A stretch of DNA of 9,528 nucleotides from Acidobacteriota bacterium (lineage in GTDB: Bacteria; Acidobacteriota; Terriglobia; Terriglobales; Acidobacteriaceae): positions 1-9,528 of the forward strand of contig QHZX01000056.1 in NCBI GenBank assembly GCA_003224835.1, read 5' to 3'. Position numbers and translations under genes: made by a program. This document shows, piece after piece, positions 5,856-9,528 of the stretch (position 1 is the first letter of the stretch; the number at the start of each line of letters is the position of its first letter). Under the pieces are notes generated by a model. It was not told the origin of the DNA. It ran no database searches and saw only the letters and a list, made by a program, of their open reading frames with translations.

Positions 5856-7490
5856 ATGGCTACCGCAGCAGTAACGACCGAAAGAAAGAATTATCTCAAC
5901 GCGGAGTATGGTATTCGCTCGTGGTTGCTTACCACCGACCACAAACGTATAGCCCTGCTATACCTGCTCTCGATCACGCTGTTCTTTTTTATCGGCGGCT
6001 TTTTTGCCTTGCTTATTCGCCTGGAATTGCTCACTCCCGCCGGCGACCTTTTGACAGCCGATATGTACAACAAAGCCTTCACCATGCACGGCCAGATCAT
6101 GGTTTTTTTCTTCCTGATCCCGTCAATTCCAGCCGTGCTCGGGAATTTCCTTATTCCTATGATGATCGGGGCCAAAGACCTGGCGTTTCCACGTATTAAC
6201 TTGTTGAGCTGGTACATCTACGTTGCCGCCGGGGTGCTGTACATCTACTGCCTGGCCACAGGCGGCGTGGATACGGGTTGGACCTTTTATACGCCCTATT
6301 CCAGCATGTTCAGCAATACGCACGTGGTTGAGGCCGGGCTGGCGATTTTTATCGTGGGATTCTCGTCGATCTTGACTGGTTTGAACTTCGTAGTAACCGT
6401 TCACCGCATGCGGGCCCCGGGGCTGACCTGGTCGCGTCTGCCTCTGTTCGTGTGGTCGCATTACGCAACCAGCATCATCATGCTGCTGGGAACACCCGTG
6501 ATCGCCATCACTCTGGTGCTGGTGGTCCTCGAGCGCACCCTGAATCTCGGCATCTTTGATCCGGCACGCGGCGGCGATCCGGTGCTCTTCCAGCACCTGT
6601 TCTGGTTTTATTCGCACCCGGCGGTTTACATCATGATTCTGCCGTCCATGGCAGTAATGAGCGAAATCATCCCGTGCTTCTCGCGCAAACGCGTTTTCGG
6701 ATACACGTTCGTCGCCATGTCGAGCATCGCCATTGCCGCGATCGGTTTTATTGTGTGGGCGCACCATATGTTCGTGGCCGGGATCTCACTCTATTCCGCG
6801 TTAGTATTTTCGTGCCTTAGCTTCCTGGTTGCGGTGCCATCGGCGATCAAGGTGTTCAACTGGACCGCGACCATGTACAAGGGCTCGGTCTCGTTCTCGA
6901 CTCCGATGCTGTATGCAATGGGCTTCATCGGGCTATTTACGATCGGGGGCCTGACGGGACTTTTCCTGGCGACTCTCGGCGTCGACGTCCATGTTCATGA
7001 CACATACTTTGTGATCGCCCATTTCCATTACGTCATGGTGGGCGGCGCCGTTATGGGTTATCTGGGCGGTATGCACTTCTGGTGGCCTAAAATCTCAGGC
7101 CGCATGTATCCCGAGGGATGGGGACGTCTGGCCGCAGTGGTTGTGTTCATTGGCTTCAATCTCACCTTCTTCCCGCAATTCATTGTTGGATATCTTGGAA
7201 TGCCGCGCCGCTACTGGCAGTATCCGCCTGAGTATCAGGTCTACAACGTGCTCTCGACTGCAGGCGCAAGCATTCTCGCTGTGGGATACCTGCTGCCGAT
7301 GGTTTACCTGTTATGGTCTTTGCGGTATGGCAAAATCGCTCCGGATAATCCGTGGCAGGCCACGGGATTGGAGTGGAGGACCGCATCTCCGCCACCCACT
7401 TTCAATTTCGATGAAACGCCCGAAGTAACTTGGGAAGCCTATGAGTACGACAAGATGCCGCTGCCGGAAGAGGTGACACTTGAGCGATAG
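5856..7490 (+). CDS. coxA: Cytochrome c oxidase subunit I, heme-copper oxidase of A2 type
   Basis: Catalytic subunit that reduces O2 at the heme a3-CuB centre and pumps protons. Length is 544 residues with about twelve membrane helices. Ligands are visible: H78 (TMHGQIM) and H391 for heme a, H389 (IAHFHYVM) for heme a3, and H254, H303 and H304 (WAHHMF) for CuB, with Y258 as the tyrosine cross-linked to H254. Helix VI reads YSHPAVY (252-258): the D-channel Glu of A1 enzymes is absent and a Tyr-Ser pair precedes the His, the pattern of the A2 subfamily. D108 (GAKD) marks the D-channel entrance, and S329/K332 (VPSAIKVFNW) the K-channel. The start has AAAGGA at 5843-5848, 7 nt before the ATG. The gene overlaps coxC by 11 nt. 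Confidence 0.97.
   Translation: MATAAVTTERKNYLNAEYGIRSWLLTTDHKRIALLYLLSITLFFFIGGFFALLIRLELLTPAGDLLTADMYNKAFTMHGQIMVFFFLIPSIPAVLGNFLIPMMIGAKDLAFPRINLLSWYIYVAAGVLYIYCLATGGVDTGWTFYTPYSSMFSNTHVVEAGLAIFIVGFSSILTGLNFVVTVHRMRAPGLTWSRLPLFVWSHYATSIIMLLGTPVIAITLVLVVLERTLNLGIFDPARGGDPVLFQHLFWFYSHPAVYIMILPSMAVMSEIIPCFSRKRVFGYTFVAMSSIAIAAIGFIVWAHHMFVAGISLYSALVFSCLSFLVAVPSAIKVFNWTATMYKGSVSFSTPMLYAMGFIGLFTIGGLTGLFLATLGVDVHVHDTYFVIAHFHYVMVGGAVMGYLGGMHFWWPKISGRMYPEGWGRLAAVVVFIGFNLTFFPQFIVGYLGMPRRYWQYPPEYQVYNVLSTAGASILAVGYLLPMVYLLWSLRYGKIAPDNPWQATGLEWRTASPPPTFNFDETPEVTWEAYEYDKMPLPEEVTLER
7466..7475 (+). promoter_or_regulatory. Ribosome binding site that decides the TTG start of coxC
   Basis: GGAAGAGGTG ends 4 nt before the TTG at 7480-7482 (its AGAGG core is 6 nt away). 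No ATG occurs in frame until after the first conserved residues of subunit III, so the TTG, overlapping the end of coxA, is the best start. Confidence 0.6.
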
Positions 7491-8253
7491 AGCCGGTATC
7501 GGGGAAACCCCGCTTGCGGTTGAGCATGAAGAGCGCCCGGAACTGCGCCATCACTTTGCGGATGTAGAGCAGCAGCGCAACGCGGCTACGCTGGGCATGT
7601 GGTGGTTCCTGGGTACCGAAATCATGTTCTTCGGCGGAATGTTTTGCGCGTACCTGGTTTACCGCCGGTGGTATTTCCCCGAGTTTGCCGCATCCAGCCG
7701 GAGCCTTGATCTTATCGTGGGCACGCTGAACACCGCCGTGCTGATTTGCAGCAGTTTGACGGTGGCAATGTCGGTCCGCGCGGCGCAGTTGGGTAGGCGC
7801 ACGCTTCAGGTGAAGCTGTTGCTGGCGACGATTTTCTTTGGGCTGGTATTTTTGGGCGTAAAGGCCTACGAGTGGAACAACAAATATAAAGAGCATCACA
7901 TTCCGACGTTTAGCTTCAGCGCGAACGACCTGATCAAAGAGAACCAGAAACTCTTTGGATTAGATCAACTGCAGAATGATCCCGCAAAGCTTCAAGAGCG
8001 GAAGGCGGAAATCCAGCGCCGCTCGCAAATCTTCTTTTCTCTTTATTTCGCGCTGACTGGCATGCACGCCATACACATGGTCATCGGCGTCGGCCTCTTT
8101 GGTGTCATAACCTGGATGGCTTACAAGGGTAGATTTACTCCGGAGTATCACACGCCTTTGGAGATTGCGGGATTGTACTGGCACTTTGTCGACATCGTGT
8201 GGATTTATCTCTTTCCCTTGCTGTATTTAATCGACCGCCGACCGGGAGCTTGA
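7480..8253 (+). CDS. coxC: Cytochrome c oxidase subunit III
   Basis: Cofactor-free membrane subunit that stabilises subunit I. The 257 residues begin at a TTG codon. Five membrane helices are seen (about 37-61, 75-99, 110-130, 174-205 and 230-251), matching the short subunit III that lacks the first two helices of the seven-helix form. Signature features are LGMWWFLGTEIMFFGGMF (38-55), VKAYEW (127-132) with the conserved Glu at 131, GMHAIHMVIG (184-193) and GLYWHFVDIVWIYLFPLLYL (231-250). Between helices 3 and 4 lies a hydrophilic insert of about 40 residues (133-173) with a charged, probably helical stretch (152-172). The gene overlaps coxA by 11 nt, and coxD starts 6 nt after it. Confidence 0.94.
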   Translation: MSDRAGIGETPLAVEHEERPELRHHFADVEQQRNAATLGMWWFLGTEIMFFGGMFCAYLVYRRWYFPEFAASSRSLDLIVGTLNTAVLICSSLTVAMSVRAAQLGRRTLQVKLLLATIFFGLVFLGVKAYEWNNKYKEHHIPTFSFSANDLIKENQKLFGLDQLQNDPAKLQERKAEIQRRSQIFFSLYFALTGMHAIHMVIGVGLFGVITWMAYKGRFTPEYHTPLEIAGLYWHFVDIVWIYLFPLLYLIDRRPGA

Positions 8254-8259
8254 GCAATT

Positions 8260-8556
8260 ATGGCTGATCATTCCGAACACGTTGTTCGTGCAAGCTTGTA
8301 TTGGCTAGTCTGGGCAATCCTTATCGTTGCCACGTTTCTGACCGCATGGGTGGCAACCGTCGATCTGGGCGCATTCAATACCGTGGTCGCTCTCTTCATC
8401 GCCACCTGCAAAGCGTCGATTGTCGTGCTCATCTTTATGGGGGTGAAGTACACCCACGAAAAGATGACCAGGCCCATCCTGGTCGGTGCGGTGTTTTGGC
8501 TTCTGATACTGCTGATCCTGAGCCTTGCCGATTACTCCTCGCGCTACGCGGGATAA
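8260..8556 (+). CDS. coxD: Cytochrome c oxidase subunit IV (CoxD/CyoD-like small membrane subunit)
   Basis: Small accessory membrane subunit of the oxidase, of the bacterial subunit IV (prokaryotic COX4/CyoD-like) type. The 98 residues contain three membrane helices (about 13-33, 38-61 and 71-91). The middle helix carries the family pattern ATCKASIVVLIFMGVKY (48-64), with K51 and M60 in the expected places. Its position directly after coxC, 6 nt downstream of the stop, supports the call. The ribosome site is modest: GGGAG at 8243-8247 is 12 nt from the ATG, so expression probably relies on coupling with coxC. This is the last gene of the operon. Confidence 0.9.
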   Translation: MADHSEHVVRASLYWLVWAILIVATFLTAWVATVDLGAFNTVVALFIATCKASIVVLIFMGVKYTHEKMTRPILVGAVFWLLILLILSLADYSSRYAG

Positions 8557-8583
8557 TCAGCCCACTCCAAATATTCTAATGTC

Positions 8584-8611
8584 ATTCCGAGCTGCTTTAG
8601 CGGCCAGGAAT
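8584..8611 (+). repeat. Hairpin inside the intergenic repeat
   Basis: ATTCC (8584-8588) pairs with GGAAT (8607-8611); after a 2x2 internal loop, GCTGC (8591-8595) pairs with GCGGC (8600-8604) around a TTTA loop. No run of T follows, so it is not a standard intrinsic terminator, although it could protect or pause the 3' end of the cox transcript. Confidence 0.5.
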
Positions 8612-8637
8612 CTGCTGTGCCCTGAAGAAAAGTTGAA

Positions 8638-8659
8638 CTGGGGGCGAATAGCTCCTCAG
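8638..8659 (+). repeat. Second hairpin in the gap after coxD
   Basis: CTG (8638-8640) pairs with CAG (8657-8659) and GGGGC (8641-8645) pairs with GCTCC (8651-8655, one G-T pair), with a bulged T at 8656 and a GAATA loop. There is no following T tract. Its role is unknown. Confidence 0.4.
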
Positions 8660-8703
8660 ACCTGAACGTCGTCGGAATGGCAGCACGGAATTTTAAGCGG
8701 AAC

Positions 8704-8723
8704 ACCCTGCGCGAAGCGCGGGT
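8704..8723 (+). repeat. GC-rich hairpin between the repeat and the last gene
   Basis: ACCC-T-GCGC (8704-8712) pairs with GCGCGGGT (8716-8723) around a GAA loop, with one bulged T. This is the strongest stem in the gap. It could serve as an imperfect terminator for read-through from the cox operon (the following bases are only mildly T-rich), or be incidental. It lies just upstream of the predicted promoter element. Confidence 0.4.
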
Positions 8724-8729
8724 TCCTGA

Positions 8730-8738
8730 TGCTATCTT
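8730..8738 (+). promoter_or_regulatory. Extended -10 promoter element for the FAD dehydrogenase gene
   Basis: TGCTATCTT matches the extended -10 pattern (TGn followed by TATnnT). No good -35 hexamer is found at normal spacing, which is common for extended -10 promoters. The ATG at 8746 begins 7 nt after the hexamer, so transcription would start at or next to the start codon and give a leaderless mRNA. This is pattern-based inference. Confidence 0.4.
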
Positions 8739-8745
8739 TAACTTC

Positions 8746-9528
8746 ATGTCCGTAAGCCCGGCGCCTTGGTCGGACTCCACTGCACTCGAATCAGCTCTGC
8801 GACGCAACCTTCGCGGTGAGGTTCGATTCGATAATGGTAGCCGTGCGCTTTATGCCACGGACGCTTCGAATTACCGCCAGGTCCCGATTGCGGTCGTGAT
8901 TCCTCGCGACGTCGAAGATGTAATTGCTGCTGTGTCTATTTGCCGCGAGCACGGCGCTCCCATGCTTTGCCGTGGTGGAGGGACTTCTCTGGCGGGCCAA
9001 TGCTGCAACGTTGCCGTGGTGCTTGACTTCTCCAAGCACATGGCAAAGATTCTTGAACTCGACCCCGAACGCCGCATTGCGCGAGTGCAGCCCGGAGTCA
9101 TCCTCGATCATCTGCGGAACCAGGCCGAAAAGCATAACCTGACCTTCGGGCCTGATCCCGCTTCTCACAGCCGGTGCACGCTCGGAGGAATGATTGGCAA
9201 CAACTCCTGCAGCGTTCACTCAGTCATGTCGGGCAAGACCGACGAAAATATCGAGGAACTTGAGATTCTCACCTACGATGGCCAGCGCATGCGCGTGGGC
9301 CAGACCTCAGATTCGGAGCTCCAAACCATTATTCGGACAGGCGGACGCCGTGGCGAAATATACGCCGGACTAAAAACCATTCGCGACCAGTATCGCGATC
9401 ACGTGCGCCAGCGATTTCCGAATATTCCGCGCCGAGTCTCTGGCTACAACTTGAACTTCCTTTTGCCCGAGAACGGATTTCATGTCGCGCGCGCGCTGGT
9501 CGGTTCTGAAGGAACGTGTGTCACGGTT
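8746..9528 (+). CDS. FAD-binding dehydrogenase (GlcD/YdiJ-like, FAD/Fe-S oxidoreductase family), 3' partial
   Basis: N-terminal 261 residues of a flavin-dependent dehydrogenase with a PCMH-type FAD domain; it runs off the right edge without a stop. The FAD-binding motif RGGGTSLAGQ is at 76-85, followed by GPDPAS (135-140), GGMIGNNSCS (147-156), SGYNLNFLLPENGF (232-245) and GSEGT (253-257). This set resembles long proteins of about 900-1000 residues that join a D-lactate/2-hydroxyacid dehydrogenase-like flavin domain to a C-terminal Fe-S domain (YdiJ-like), which typically oxidise a 2-hydroxy acid and pass electrons to the respiratory chain. The substrate cannot be told from this part, and the Fe-S half is beyond the window. 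The ATG at 8746 has no Shine-Dalgarno site. An in-frame ATG at 8677 would add 23 residues, but it lies in the repeat arm and the extra residues look unlike the family. Confidence 0.88.
   Translation, partial: MSVSPAPWSDSTALESALRRNLRGEVRFDNGSRALYATDASNYRQVPIAVVIPRDVEDVIAAVSICREHGAPMLCRGGGTSLAGQCCNVAVVLDFSKHMAKILELDPERRIARVQPGVILDHLRNQAEKHNLTFGPDPASHSRCTLGGMIGNNSCSVHSVMSGKTDENIEELEILTYDGQRMRVGQTSDSELQTIIRTGGRRGEIYAGLKTIRDQYRDHVRQRFPNIPRRVSGYNLNFLLPENGFHVARALVGSEGTCVTV

Larger units (their letters stand above)
8580..8682. repeat. MITE-like intergenic repeat with terminal inverted repeats
   Basis: The element starts TGTCATTCCGA (8580-8590) and ends TCGGAATGGCA (8672-8682). These ends are inverted repeats of each other over 11 positions with one mismatch (a G-T pair if folded as RNA). 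The first 40 bases resemble, in degenerate form, a GTCATTCCGAGC...AGGAATCTGC repeat that I recall as widespread between genes of Acidobacteriota; this is memory, not a search. Two internal hairpins are present, at 8584-8611 and 8638-8659. No target-site duplication and no coding capacity are evident. It probably does not encode anything and may represent a decayed mobile or recombinogenic element. Confidence 0.55.

Noticed and set aside
6123..6767. Antisense open frame (214 codons) opposite coxA
   Set aside because: Opposite a highly conserved membrane protein; the translation is His/Gln/Asp-rich low-complexity sequence, as expected for the complement of hydrophobic helices.
8677..8745. Upstream in-frame ATG for the FAD dehydrogenase
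   Set aside because: It sits in the right arm of the repeat, has no ribosome site, and adds 23 residues with no likeness to the family's N-terminus. The ATG at 8746 fits the promoter spacing better. Not fully excluded.
8557..8745. Standard rho-independent terminator after coxD
   Set aside because: Several stems exist, but none is followed by a run of T, so I list them as hairpins only.
8791..9219. Antisense open frame opposite the FAD dehydrogenase
   Set aside because: The + strand frame has several exact FAD-domain motifs; the reverse frame has none.
1..9528. CRISPR array, tRNA, rRNA, transposase or phage genes
   Set aside because: No regularly spaced direct repeats, no cloverleaf or rRNA-like stretches, and no mobile-element proteins were recognised. 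Nearly all the sequence is accounted for by respiratory genes.

Overview
This window is a respiratory-chain gene cluster. Nine genes on the + strand (the first cut by the window edge) encode the second half of an alternative complex III (ACIII, a quinol:cytochrome c oxidoreductase) followed by a complete caa3-like heme-copper cytochrome c oxidase. After a structured gap of about 190 bases, a tenth gene (cut by the right edge) begins a large FAD-dependent dehydrogenase. Identifications rest on protein motifs read by eye; no database search was possible. The gene order, protein character, moderately high GC and an intergenic repeat that looks like one common in Acidobacteriota suggest an acidobacterium (perhaps class Terriglobia). 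That assignment is inference.

Layout. 1-1012: actC, 5' truncated; actA and actB are expected just upstream. 1009-1545: actD. 1546-2220: actE, a monoheme cytochrome c lipoprotein. 2217-3467: actF. 3460-3990: a membrane-anchored protein without an established name. 3987-4862: a SCO1/SenC copper chaperone with a GTG start. 4852-5844: coxB, with a CuA domain and a fused C-terminal cytochrome c. 5856-7490: coxA. 7480-8253: coxC, with a TTG start. 8260-8556: coxD (subunit IV). 8557-8745: non-coding, with a MITE-like repeat, several hairpins and a likely promoter. 8746-9528: N-terminal 261 residues of the FAD-binding dehydrogenase.

How the genes work together. ACIII oxidises membrane quinol through ActC/ActF and passes electrons by Fe-S and heme centres to ActE. 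The cytochrome c domain fused to CoxB is the likely acceptor, and it feeds CuA and then the heme a / heme a3-CuB centre of CoxA, which reduces O2. SCO is expected to load copper into CuA. Almost every junction overlaps or abuts (4, 0, 4, 8, 4 and 11 nt overlaps, an 11 nt gap, an 11 nt overlap, a 6 nt gap), so the cluster looks like one translationally coupled operon making an ACIII-oxidase supercomplex.

No CRISPR array, tRNA, rRNA or transposase gene was seen. The least explained parts are the 176-residue protein between ACIII and SCO, the repeat at 8580-8682, and the apparently leaderless start of the last gene.
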